Below are positions 9,983 through 22,300 of a DNA stretch of 64,000 bases, in pieces (positions within the stretch are counted from its first letter, which is position 1; each line of letters starts with the position of its first letter). The notes under the pieces were generated by a model. It searched no databases and was not told where the DNA came from. It saw only the letters and a program-made list of their open reading frames with translations. The translations under genes and the position numbers were made by a program. Origin of the DNA: Balaenoptera acutorostrata (Eukaryota; Chordata; Mammalia; Artiodactyla; Balaenopteridae); NCBI RefSeq assembly GCF_949987535.1, contig NC_080067.1, forward strand, positions 43,274,910 to 43,338,909, read 5' to 3'.

Positions 9983-12395
9983 GAAATCTATTGGAGGCAG
10001 AAGCAGTCAAGGGTAGCTTAGGGTTAGGTTTAGGTTTATGGTTAGGGTTAGGGTACGGCTTAGTGTACGGTTTCGTGTACGGGTTAGGGTATGGCGTAGG
10101 GTATGGTTTAGGGTTAGGGTTAGCGTTACTTTTAGGGTTAGGGCTCGGTTTAGGGTACAGGGTAGGATTAGGGTACGTGTTAGGGTAGGGGTTAGGGTTA
10201 GGGTACACTTTACGTTTAGGGTATTTGTTAAACCTATCCCACTCTCCAGGTACTACAAAGCATGTAAAGGAATATTATTTGGGGTCCAGCCATGGAGAAT
10301 AGTTTAGAGACTAGGATAACATAAGGAACACACCCATTATAAAGAAATCACATGAGGATTCTCTTTGTAACCTGTTCCTTAAAACACTAGTGCTTAGGAA
10401 ATCTATTGGAGGCAGAAGCAGTCAAGGGTAGCTTAGGGTTAGGGTTAGGGTTAGGGTACGGCTTATCGTAGTGGTTCAGGTACCCGTTAGGGTACGGCGT
10501 AGGACATGGGTTACGGATAGGGTTAGGGTTTGTTTTAGGGTTAGGGCTCGATTTAGGTTACGAATTAGGATTAGGGTACGTGTTAGGGTTAGTTTAGGAG
10601 TTAGGGTTAGGGTACGCGTTAGGGATAGGTTATTTATTAAACCTCTCCCACTCTCTAGATACCACTCAGCATATAAAGGAATATTATTTGGGGTCCAGGC
10701 ATGGAGAAGAGTTTAGACACTAGGATAAGATAAGGAACACACCCATTATACAGAGGAGCACACCCATTATACAGAAAGCACATTAGGTTTCTCTTTTTAC
10801 TTGTTCATTACAACACTAGTGCTTAGGAAATCTATTGCAGGCAGAAGCAGTCAAGGGTAGCTTAGGGTTAGGGTTAGGGTGCGGCTTCGTTTACGGGTTA
10901 AGGTACGGCCTAGGTTATGGGTTAGGGTTAGGGTTAGGGTTAGTTTTAGGGTTAGGGCTCGTTTAGGGTACGGGTTAGGATTAAGGAACATGTTAGGGTT
11001 AGGGTAGGGGTTAGGGTTGGGGTACGCGTTAGGGTTAGGGTATTTATTAAACCTATCCCACTCTCTAGATAGCACTCATCACGTAGTGGAATAATATTCG
11101 GGGTCCAGCCATGGAGAAGAGTTCAGACATTATGATAAGATAAGGAACACACACATTATACCGAAATCACATGAGGATTCACTTTGTAAACTGTTCCTTA
11201 AAACAGTAGTGATTAGGATATCTAGTGGAGGCAGAAGCAGTCAAGGGTAGCTTAGCGTTCGGGTTAGGGTTAGGGTTAGGGTTAGGGTTAGGGTATGGCT
11301 TAGGTTACGGTTTCAGGTACGGGTTAGGGTACGGTATAGGGTATGGGTTAGGGTTAGGGTTAGGGTTAGATTTAGGGTTAGGGCTCGGTTTAGGTTATGG
11401 GTTTAGATTAGGGTATGGGTTATGTTTAGGGTAGGGCTTAGTGTTAGGGTACGCATTATGGTTAGGTTATTTATTAAACCTATCCCAGTCTCTAGATGCA
11501 ACTTAGCATGTAAGGGGATCTTATTTGGGGTCCAGCAATGGAGAGGTGTTTAGACACTAGGATAAGATAAGGAACACACCCATTATAAAGAAATCTCATG
11601 AGGATTCTCTTTATAAACTGTTCCTTAAAGCACTAGTTCTTAGGAAATCTATTGGAGGCAGAAGCAGTCAAGGGAAGCTTAGGGTTAGGGTTAGGGTTAG
11701 GGCAAGTTTTAGGGTACGGCTTAGGGTAAGGGTTCAGGTATGGGTTAGGCAATGGCGTAGGGTATAGGTTAGGGTTAGGGTTAGGGTTAGTTTTAGGGTT
11801 AGGGCTCGGTTTAGGGTACGGGTTATGATCAGTGTACGTGTTAGGGTTAGGGTAGGAGTTAGGGTTAGGGTACGCATTAGGGTTAGTGTATTTATCACAC
11901 CAACCCCACTCTCTAGATACCACTTAGCACGTAAAGGAATATTATTCGGGGTTCAGCCATGGAGAAGGGTTTAGACATTAGGATAAGATAAGGAACACAC
12001 CCATTATACAGAAATCACATTAGGATTCTCTTTTTAAACTGTTCCTTAAAGCACTAGTGGTTAGGAAATCTATTGGAGGCAGAAGCAGTCCAGGGTAGCT
12101 TAGGGTTAGTGTTAGGGTTAGGGTTAGAGTTAGGGTTCGGTTTAGGGTACGGGTTAGGATTAGGGTACGTGTTAGGGTTAGGGTAAGAGTTAGGGTTAGG
12201 GTATGCATTAGGGTTAGGGTATTTATTAAACTTATCCCACTCTCTAGATACCACTTAGCATGTAAAGGAATATTATTTCTGGTCCAGCCATGGAGAAGAG
12301 TTTAGAGCCTAGGATAAGATAGGGAACACACACATTATACAGAAATCACATTAGGATTCGCTTTTTAAACTGTTCCTTAAAACACTAGTGCTTAG
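9983..12395 (+). repeat. Higher-order block C-D-E-F*-J-B (2413 bp)
   Basis: Units of 415, 429, 390, 427, 421 and 331 bp. The C unit is one hexamer shorter than elsewhere. F* (11217-11643) is the same F/I chimera seen at the start of the window, with its crossover inside 11601-11612, and removes G, H and I. From 11294 on, the sequence corresponds to position 1 onward at a constant offset of 11,293 bp. Confidence 0.86.
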
Positions 12396-15300
12396 GAAAT
12401 CTATTGGAGGCAAAAGCAGTCAAGGGTAGCTTAGGGTTTGGTTTAGGTTTATGGTTGGGGTTAGGGTACGGCTTAGCGTACGGTTTCGTGTACGGGTTAG
12501 GGTACGGCGTAGGGTAAGTTTTAGGGTTAGGGTTAGCGTTTATTTTAGGGTTAGGGCTCGGTTTAGGTTACAGGTTAGGATTAGGGTACGTGTTAGTGTT
12601 AGGATAGGGGTTAGGCTTAGGGTACACTTTACGTTTAGGGTATTTGTTAAACCTATCCCACTCTCCAGGTACTACAAAGCATGTAAAGGAATATTATTTG
12701 GGGTCCAGCCATGGAGAATAGTTTAGAGACTAGGATAACATAAGGAACACACCCATTATAAAGAAATCACATGAGGATTCTCTTTGTAACCTGTTCCTTA
12801 AAACACTAGTGCTTAGGAAATCTATTGGAGGCAGAAGCAGTCAAGGGTAGCTTAGGGTTAGGGTTAGGGTTAGGGTACGGCTTAGCGTAGTGGTTCAGGT
12901 ACCCGTTAGCGTACGGCGTAGGACATGGGTTACGGATAGGGTTAGGGTTTGTTTTAGGGTTAGGGCTCGATTTAGGTTACGAATTAGGATTAGGGTACGT
13001 GTTAGGGTTAGTTTAGGAGTTAGGGTTAGGGTACGCCTTAGGGATAGGTTATTTATTAAACCTCTCCCACTCTCTAGATACCACTCAGCATATAAAGGAA
13101 TATTATTTGGGGTCCAGGCATGGAGAAGAGTTTAGACACTAGGATAAGATAAGGAACACACCCATTATACAGAGGAGCACACCCATTATACCGAAAGCAC
13201 ATTAGGTTTCTCTTTTTACTTGTTCATTAAAACACTAGTGCTTAGGAAATCTATTGCAGGCAGAAGCAGTCAAGGGTAGCTTAGGGTTAGGGTTAGGGTG
13301 CGGCTTCCTTTACGGGTTAGGGTACGGCCTAGGTTATGGGTTAGGGTTAGGGTTAGGGTTAGTTTTAGGGTTAGGGCTCGTTTAGGGTACGGGTTAGGAT
13401 TAAGGAACATGTTAGGGTTAGGGTAGGGGTTAGGGTTGGGGTACGCGTTAGGGTTAGGGTATTTATTAAACCTATCCCACTCTCTAGATAGCACTCATCA
13501 CGTAGTGGAATAATATTCGGGGTCCAGCCATGGAGAAGAGTTCAGACATTATGATAAGATAAGGAACACACACATTATACCGAAATCACATGAGGATTCA
13601 CTTTGTAAACTGTTCCTTAAAACAGTAGTGATTAGGATATCTATTGGAGGCAGAAGCAGTCAAGGGTAGCTTAGCGTTCGGGTTAGGGTTAGGGTTAGGG
13701 TTAGGGTTAGGGTATGGCTTAGGTTACGGTTTCAGGTACGGGTTAGGGTACGGTATAGGGTATGGGTTAGGGTTAGGGTTAGGGTTAGATTTAGGGTTAG
13801 TGCTCGGTTTAGGTTATGGGTTTAGATTAGGGTATGGGTTATGTTTAGGGTAGGGCTTAGTGTTAGGATACGCATTACGGTTAGGTTATTTATTAAACCT
13901 ATCCCAGTCTCTAGATGCAACTTAGCACGTAAGGGAATCTTATTTGGGGTCCAGCAATGGAGAGGTGTTTAGACACTAGGGTAAGATAAGGAACACACCC
14001 ATTATAAAGAAATCTCATGAGGATTCTCTTTTTAACCTGTTCCATAAAAGACTAGTGCTTAGGAAATCTATTGGAGGCAGAAGCAGTCAAGGGTAGCTTA
14101 GGGTTAGGTTTAGGTTTATGGTTAGGGTTAGGGTACGGCTTAGCGTATGGTTTCGGGTACGGGTTAGGGTACGGCGTAGTGTATGGTTTAGGGTTAGGGT
14201 TAGGGTTAGTTTTAGGCTTAGGTCTCGGTTTAGGGTACAGGGTAGTATTAGGGTACGTGTTAGTGTTCGGGTAGGGATTAGGGTTAGGATACACGTTACG
14301 GTTAGGGTATTTATTAAACCTATCCCACTCTCCAGATACTACATAGCACGAAAAAGAATATTATTTGAGGTCCAGCCATGGAGAAGAGTTTAGAGACAAG
14401 AATAAGATTAGTAACACACCCATTTTAAGAAATCACATGAGGATTCTCTTTTTAACCTGTTCCTTAAAGCAGTATTGCTTAGGAAATCTATTGGAGGCAA
14501 AATCAGTCAAGGGACGCTTAGGGTTAGGGTTAGGGTAAGTTTTAGGGTACGGCTTAGGGTACGGGTTCAGATATGGGTTAGGATAGGGTTAGGGTTAGGG
14601 TTAGGGTACGTGTTAGGTTTAGGTTATTTATTAAACCTATCCCACTCTCTAGATACCACTTAGCACGTAAGGGAATATTATTTGGGGTCCAGCCATGGAG
14701 AAATGTTTAGACACTAGGATAAGATAAGGAACACACCCATTATAAATAAATCTCATGAGGATTCTCTTTTTAACCTGTTCCTTAAAAGACTAGGGATTAG
14801 GAAATCTATTGGAGGCAGAAGCAGTCAAGGGTAACTTAGGGTTAGGGTTAGGGTTAGGGTTAGGGTCAGGTTAAGGCATAGGTTACGGGTTCGTTTACGG
14901 GTTACAGTTTGGCGTAGGGTATGCGTTTGGGTTAGGGATAGTTTTAGGGTTAGGGCTCGTTATAGGGTACGGGATAGGAATAGGGTACGTGTTAGGTTTA
15001 GGATTGGGATTAGGGTTAGGGTACGCGTTAGGGTTAGGGTATTTGTTAAACCTATCCCTCTCTCTAGATAACACTTAGCACGTAAAGGAATATTATTTGG
15101 GGTCCAGCCATGGAGAAGAGTTTAGACACTAGGATATGATAAGCAACACACCCATTATACAGAAATCCCATTAGGATTCTCTTTATAAACTGTTCCTTAA
15201 AGCACTAGTTCTTAGGAAATCTATTGGGGGCAGAAGCAGTCAAGGGAAGCTTAGGGGTACGGTTAGGGTTAGGGCAAGTTTTAGGGTATGGCTTAGGGTA

Positions 15301-15642
15301 AGGGTTCAGGTATGGGTTAGGCAACGGCGTAGGGTACAGGTTAGGGTTAGGGTTAGGGTTAGGGTCAGTTTTAGGGTTAGGGTTCGGTTTAGGGTACGGG
15401 TTAGGATCAGGGTACGTGTTAGGGTTAGGGTAGGAGTTAGGGTTAGGGTACGCGTTAGGGTTAGTGTTTTTATTAAACCAATCCCACTCTCTAGATACCA
15501 CTTAGGACGTAAAGGAATATTATTCGGGGTTCAGCCATGGAGAAGAGTTTAGACACTAGGATAAGATAAGGAATACACCCATTATACAGAAATCACATTA
15601 GGATTCGCTTTTTAACCTGTTCCTTAAAACAGTAGTGCTTAG
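12396..15642 (+). repeat. Higher-order block C-D-E-F-G-H-I-J (3247 bp, second copy)
   Basis: This block has the same unit order and lengths as 1103-4349. With the preceding F*-J-B it makes a long segment (11294 to about 15760) that aligns to 1-4467 at a fixed offset with no net indel that I can find. Substitutions such as AGCGTAG here versus ATCGTAG at about 1590 show it is not the very same sequence read twice. Confidence 0.87.
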
Positions 15643-15918
15643 GAAATCTATTGGAGGCAGAAGCAGTCAAGGGTAGCTTAGGGTTAGGTTTAGGTTTATG
15701 GTTAGGGTTAGGGTACGGCCTAGCGTACGGTTTCGTGTACGGGTTAGGGTACGGCGTAGGGTATGGTTTAGGGTTAGGGTTAGGGTTAGTTTTAGGCTTA
15801 GGTCTCGGTTTAGGGTACAGGGTAGTATTAGGGTACGTGTTAGTGTTCGGGTAGGGATTAGGGTTAGGATACACGTTACGGTTAGGGTATTTATTAAACC
15901 TATCCCACTCTCCAGATA
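15643..15918 (+). repeat. C/G chimeric satellite unit cut off by the gap
   Basis: The unit begins as a C unit (ACGGCCTAGCGTACGG, TTTCGTGTACGGG). From about 15786 it matches G units instead (TTTTAGGCTTAGGTCTCGG, GTAGTATTAGGG, GTTCGGGTAGGGATTAGG). The switch lies at about 15761-15785. C and G are four units apart in the canonical order, so this is a recombinant unit or an assembly join. It stops in the spacer at CCAGATA where the Ns begin. Confidence 0.8.
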
Positions 15919-16118
15919 NNNNNNNNNNNNNNNNNNNNNNNNNNNNNNNNNNNNNNNNNNNNNNNNNNNNNNNNNNNNNNNNNNNNNNNNNNNNNNNNNN
16001 NNNNNNNNNNNNNNNNNNNNNNNNNNNNNNNNNNNNNNNNNNNNNNNNNNNNNNNNNNNNNNNNNNNNNNNNNNNNNNNNNNNNNNNNNNNNNNNNNNNN
16101 NNNNNNNNNNNNNNNNNN
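15919..16118. other. Assembly gap, 200 N
   Basis: Exactly 200 Ns separate the two satellite arrays. Round-number gaps usually mark scaffold joins of unknown true size. The adjacency and relative orientation of the arrays on either side are therefore not shown by sequence. Confidence 0.98.
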
Positions 16119-16388
16119 CCTTCTGGGTTTCTCATGCATGTTTTCGACGTAGGAAGATGCCTTGAACCTGGAGATTTGGGACCCATGGGATGGGTACCAT
16201 GCAGTATTACTTTAAAGGGTCTGCGTTGGCTCATGCAACCTCACCAAACCTCTGAGCCCCAAGAGTGTCCACCCTTATGTCTCAATCAGCTGTGGGTCTA
16301 GATATGGTCAATCCAGGTTGCATCACAGCCCCTGAACGAATTTTGTAAGAATTTCTCTCTCTTTCACTGTCTTTGTTTCACGGGTTTT
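16119..16388 (+). repeat. Partial common-satellite monomer at the gap edge
   Basis: The array resumes after the Ns at CCTTCTGGGTTTCTCATGC, inside the non-L1 part of the monomer. It already shows a single-base loss relative to other copies (GATGCCTTG at 16156 instead of GATGCCCTTG, though some other copies read GATGCCTTTG). Confidence 0.85.
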
Positions 16389-19300
16389 GAAAAGTAATTT
16401 ATTTTTATAATGGGGTTTAGCTGCTTTTCACGGCTGTGTTTAGGCCGCTTTACACCCCCTTGACTCACTTACAGAGAGATATCAATACATAGGTTTGAAG
16501 ATTCTTACTAGTCAGATATATTCTTGTGCGGTGAATAGGGGGTGTTGAGTCCAGTTCACTGAGCCAGGAGTAGGTCTTGTCTACTACATATTGGGTTTAT
16601 GGAACGGTATCTGAGCTAATTTGAAACCCTTGTTTTATGCATCACCCCACCTCACCTTTCCCGTTCAGCAGCCATAGTGTGTTTTCTGAACGTGTGACTC
16701 TGTTCTGTTTTGTAATTCAGTTCAAGTGTAGCGGTTTTTAAATTCCCTCTATAAGTGATTTCTTATGATAAGTTTCTTTTCTGTGTGACTTATTTCACTT
16801 AGAATCGTCGTACCTAAATCCACTCATCGTGCTGCTACTAGCCTTATGACGTTGATTTCATGGCTGAGTGATATTCCATTGTACATGAGGACCACAACTT
16901 CTTTATCCACTTTTCTCTTTCCTAGGATATTTAAGGTGTAATGAAGTGGGGGTTCTTGTCAACAGAGCAGCCCTAAACTTTGGGGTGCCTGTGTCTTGCT
17001 GATTTTTAGTTTTCCCAATTTATACGCCCATGAGTGGAAGTGCCCTATGCTCTCCAAGCTGTGTTTTAGATGTTTCAGGACACACCGTACACTTCTCCAG
17101 AGTGACTGTTGGCAATTTACATCCCGCCCATCAGCGTAGCAAGGCTCCCATATCTCCATGGCCGGTCCTGCATTTCTGGTTTGGACACTTTTTTCCGCAT
17201 GGCCCTTTTGCCCGCTGGGAAGCGAGACTTCTTTGGAGCGCTGATTTGCCTTTCCAGGTGGCTTGGTTGGCCAAAAAGGGCGTATGCGTTTTTTCCTGAA
17301 TATATTCAGGAAAAAACGCATACGCCCTTTTTGGCCAAGGGCATCATTGTCCACGTTTTGCCGCTTTTCATGTGCTTTCAAGGCGATTCGAATCTACCTC
17401 CTGAAATCTGTTTCCTGCAATTCTGCCTTGCTTTCAAAGCCTCTTCGTTGCCTTCCCTCAATCTATTTGTGGACGAGAGTTATCATTTATAACTCTGCAG
17501 GTTTGTGAATTGCAGTGCCCTGAGCTCCATTTTTCCAGTCGCTTTTTTGGGAGCTGGCCGCAAAAGTGCAGGCTTGCTTCAGGCCCTCTTCTGGTTCTGG
17601 GAGGCAGGCTGAGCTTGTGGTTAATTCTTCTTCCTGATGGGAAAATAGAGTGACCTGTGCCTGTCCCAACCCCTAGAGCTAGTCTCGCATTGGTTCCCCC
17701 TCTTCCCGTTCATCCTCAGGACAAATTGCAATCTGTACGGAACAGGAGGTTAAAGGTGCTGATTCTCCAAGGAGGGAGATGGCTAGGAAAGCGGCTGCAA
17801 TGGCAAACCCGAGCACAAGGAGATGAGAAATGAGGTGCGTTTAGAAACCTTTCCGATCACACGGTGTACCACCTTCTGGGTTCTCATGCATGTTTTCGAC
17901 GTAGGAAGATGCCCTTGAACCTGGAGATTTGGGACCCATGGGATGGGTACCATGCAGTATTACTTTAAAGGGTCTGCGTTGGCTCATGCAACCTCACCAA
18001 ACCTCTGAGCCCCAAGAGTGTCCACCCTTATGTCTCAATTCAGCTGTGGGTCTAGATATGGTCAATCCAGGTTGCATCACAGCCCCTGAACGAATTTTGT
18101 AAGAATTTCTCTCTCTTTCACTGTCTTTGTTTCACGGGTTTTGAAAAGTAATTTATTTTTATAATGGGGTTTAGCTGCTTTTCACGGCTGTGTTTAGGCC
18201 GCTTTACACCCCCTTGACTCACTTACAGAGAGATATCAATACATAGGTTTGACGATTCTTACTAGTCAGATATATTCTTGTGCGGTGAATAGGGGGTGTT
18301 GAGTCCAGTTCACTGAGCCAGGAGTAGGTCTTGTCTACTACATATTGGGTTTATGGAACGGTATCTGAGCTAATTTGAAACCCTTGTTTTATGCATCACC
18401 CCACCTCACCTTTCCCGTTCAGCAGCCATAGTGTGTTTTCTGAACGTGTGACTCTGTTCTGTTTTGTAATTCAGTTCAAGTGTAGCGGTTTTTAAATTCG
18501 CTCTATAAGTGATTTCTTATGATAAGTTTCTTTTTCTGTGTGACTTATTTCACTTAGAATCGTCGTACCTAAATCCACTCATCGTGCTGCTACTAGCCTT
18601 ATGACGTTGATTTCATGGCTGAGTGATATTCCATTGTACATGAGGACCACAACTTCTTTATCCACTTTTCTCTTTCCTAGGATATTTAAGGTGTAATGAA
18701 GTGGGGGTTCTTGTCAACAGAGCAGCCCTAAACTTTGGGGTGCCTGTGTCTTGCTGATTTTTAGTTTTCCCAATTTATACGCCCATGAGTGGAAGTGCCC
18801 TATGCTCTCCAAGCTGTGTTTTTTAGATGTTTCAGGACACCACCGTACACTTCTCCAGAGTGACTGTTGGCAATTTACATCCCGCCCATCAGCGTAGCAA
18901 GGCTCCCATTTCTCCATGGCCGGTCCTGCATTTCTGGTTTGGACACTTTTTTCCGCATGGCCCTTTTGCCCGCTGGGAAGCGAGACTTCTTTGGAGCGCT
19001 GATTTGCCTTTCCAGGTGGCTTGGTTGGCCAAAAAGGGCGTATGCGTTTTTTCCTGAATATATTCAGGAAAAAACGCATACGCCCTTTTTGGCCAAGGGC
19101 ATCATTGTCCACGTTTTGCCGCTTTTCATGTGCTTTCAAGGCGATTCGAATCTACCTCCTGAAATCTGTTTCCTGCAATTCTGCCTTGCTTTCAAAGCCT
19201 CTTCGTTGCCTTCCCTCAATCTATTTGTGGACGAGAGTTATCATTTATAACTCTGCAGGTTTGTGAATTGCAGTGCCCCTGAGCTCCATTTTTCCAGTCG

Positions 19301-22300
19301 CTTTTTTGGGAGCTGGCCGCAAAAGTGCAGGATTGCTTCAGGCCCTCTTCTGGTTCTGGGGGGCAGGCTGAGCTTGTGGTTAATTCTTCTTCCTGATGGG
19401 AAAATAGAGTGACCTGTGCCTGTCCCAAACCCTAGAGCTAGTCTCTCATTGGTTCCCCCTCTTCCCGTTCATCCTCAGGACAAATTGCAACCTGTACGGA
19501 ACAGGAGGTTAAAGGTGCTGATTCTCCAAGGAGGGAGATGGCTAGGAAAGCGGCTGGAATGGCAAACCCGAGCACAAGGAGATGAGAAATGAGTTGCGTT
19601 TTAGAAACCTTTCCCGATCACACGGTGTACCAACTTCTGGGTTTCTCATGCATGTTTTCGACGTAGGAAGATGCCCTTGAACCTGGAGATTTGGGACCCA
19701 TGGGATGGGTACCATGCAGTATTACTTTAAAGGGTCTGCGTTGGCTCATGCAACCTCACCAAACCTCTGAGCCCCAAGAGTGTCCACCCTTATGTCTCAA
19801 TCAGCTGTGGGTCTAGATATGGTCAATCCAGGTTGCATCAGAGCCCCTGAACGAATTTTGTAAGAATTTCTCTCTCTTTCACTGTCTTTGTTTCACGGGT
19901 TTTGAAAAGTAATTTATTTTTATAATGGGGTTTAGCTGCTTTTCACGGCTGTGTTTAGGCAGCTTTACACCCCCTTGACTCACTTACAGAGAGATATCAA
20001 TACATAGGTTTGAAGATTCTTACTAGTCAGATATATTCTTGTGCGGTGAATAGGGGGTGTTGAGTCCAGTTCACTGAGCCAGGAGTAGGTCTTGTCTACT
20101 ACATATTGGGTTTATGGAACGGTATCTGAACTAATTTGAAACCCTTGTTTTATGCATCACCCCACCTCACCTTTCCCGTTCAGCAGCCATAGTGTGTTTT
20201 CTGAACGTGTGACTCTGTTCTGTTTTGTAATTCAGTTCAAGTGTAGCGGTTTTTACATTCCCTCTATAAGTGATATCTTATGATAAGTGTCTTTTTCTGT
20301 GTGACTTATTTCACTTAGAATCGTCGTACCTAAATCCACTCATCGTGCTGCTACTAGCCTTAGGACGTTGATTTCATGGCTGAGTGATATTCCATTGTAC
20401 ATGAGGACCACAACTTCTTTATCCACTTTTCTCTTTCCTAGGATATTTAAGGTGTAATGAAGTGGGGGTTCTTGTCAACAGAGCAGCCCTAAACTTTGGG
20501 GTGCCTGTGTCTTGCTGATTTTTAGTTTTCCCAATTTATACGCCCATGAGTGGAAGTGCCCTATGCTCTCCAAGCTGTGTTTTTTAGATGTTTCAGGACA
20601 CACCGTACACTTCTCCAGAGTGACTGTTGGCAATTTACATCCCGCCCATCAGCGTAGCAAGGCTCCCATTTCTCCATGGCCGGTCCTGCATTTCTGGTTT
20701 GGACACTTTTTTCCGCATGGCCCTTTTGCCCGCTGGGAAGCGAGACTTCTTTGGAGCGCTGATTTGCCTTTCCAGGTGGCTTGGTTGGCCAAAAAGGGCG
20801 TATGCGTTTTTTCCTGAATATATTCAGGGAAAAACGCATACGCCCTTTTTGGCCAAGGGCATCATTGTCCACGTTTTGCCGCTTTTCATGTGCTTTCAAG
20901 GCGATTCGAATCTACCTCCTGAAATCTGTTTCCTGCAATTCTGCCTTGCTTTCAAAGCCTCTTCGTTGCCTTCCCTCAATCTATTTGTGGACGAGAGTTA
21001 TCATTTATAACTCTGCAGGTTTGTGAATTGCAGTGCCCCTGAGCTCCATTTTTCCAGTCGCTTTTTTGGGAGCTGGCCGCAAAAGTGCAGGGTTGCTTCA
21101 GGCCCTCTTCTGGTTCTGGGGGGCAGGCTGAGCTTGTGGTTAATTCTTCTTCCTGATGGGAAAATAGAGTGACCTGTGCCTGTCCCAACCCCTAGAGCTA
21201 GTCTCTCATTGGTTCCCCTCTTCCCGTTCATCCTCAGGACAAATTGCAACCTGTACGGAACAGGAGGTTAAAGGTGCTGATTCTCCAAGGAGGGAGATGG
21301 CTAGGAAAGCGGCTGCAATGGCAAACCCGAGCACAAGGAGATGAGAAATGAGGTGTGTTTTAGAAACCTTTCCCGATCACACGGTGTACCACCTTCTGGG
21401 TTTCTCATGCATGTTTTCGACGTAGGAAGATGCCCTTGAACCTGGAGATTTGGGACCCATGGGATGGGTACCATGCAGTATTACTTTAAAGGGTCTGCGT
21501 TGGCTCATGCAACCTCACCAAACCTCTGAGCCCCAAGAGTGTCCACCCTTATGTCTCAATCAGCTGTGGGTCTAGATATGGTCAATCCAGGTTGCATCAC
21601 AGCCCCTGAACGAATTTTGTAAGAATTTCTCTCTCTTTCACTGTCTTTGTTTCACGGGTTTTGAAAAGTAATTTATTTTTATAATGGGGTTTAGCTGCTT
21701 TTCACGGCTGTTTAGGCCGCTTTACACCCCCTTGACTCACTTACAGAGAGATATCAATACATAGGTTTGACGATTCTTACTAGTCAGATATATTCTTGTG
21801 CGGTGAATAGGGGGTGTTGAGTCCAGTTCACTGAGCCAGGAGTAGGTCTTGTCTACTACATATTGGGTTTATGGAACGGTATCTGAACTAATTTGAAACC
21901 CTTGTTTTATGCATCACCCCACCTCACCTTTCCCGTTCAGCAGCCATAGTGTGTTTTCTGAACGTGTGACTCTGTTCTGTTTTGTAATTCAGTTCAAGTG
22001 TAGCGGTTTTTACATTCCCTCTATAAGTGATATCTTATGATAAGTGTCTTTTTCTGTGTGACTTATTTCACTTAGAATCGTCGTACCTAAATCCACTCAT
22101 CGTGCTGCTACTAGCCTTATGACGTTGATTTCATGGCTGAGTGATATTCCATTGTACATGAGGACCACAACTTCTTTATCCACTTTTCTCTTTCCTAGGA
22201 TATTTAAGGTGTAATGAAGTGGGGGTTCTTGTCAACAGAGCAGCCCTAAACTTTGGGGTGCCTGTGTCTTGCTGATTTTTAGTTTTCCCAATTTATACGC

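Larger units (their letters stand above)
1..15918 (+). repeat. TTAGGG-derived ~420-bp satellite array (heavy-satellite type)
   Basis: About 37 complete units plus two partial ones, all in the same orientation. Each unit has a core of about 150-260 bp made of TTAGGG and variants (TACGGG, TTACGG, TACGGC), then a conserved spacer of about 210 bp with no telomere motif. Using the spacer motif GAAATCTATT (GATATCTATT in F units) as a ruler, units start at 351, 772, 1103, 1524, 1953, 2343, 2770, 3190, 3508, 3923, 4350, 4771, 5200, 5590, 6005, 6432, 6853, 7282, 7672, 8087, 8507, 8831, 9252, 9983, 10398, 10827, 11217, 11644, 12065, 12396, 12817, 13246, 13636, 14063, 14483, 14801, 15216 and 15643. From memory, mysticetes have a GC-rich satellite of about 420 bp with telomere-like subrepeats and terminal location. 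That assignment is recall, while the periodicity is read directly. No gene is present. Confidence 0.93.

Noticed and set aside
1..15918. Genuine telomere
   Set aside because: The TTAGGG runs are short and degenerate, and non-telomeric spacers interrupt them every ~420 bp.
15593..16234. 213-residue frame across the gap
   Set aside because: It reads through 200 Ns and joins two unrelated satellites.
17267..17338. Rho-independent terminator or origin hairpin
   Set aside because: In a mammalian satellite this palindrome is better explained as a MITE remnant. No bacterial or plasmid context exists.
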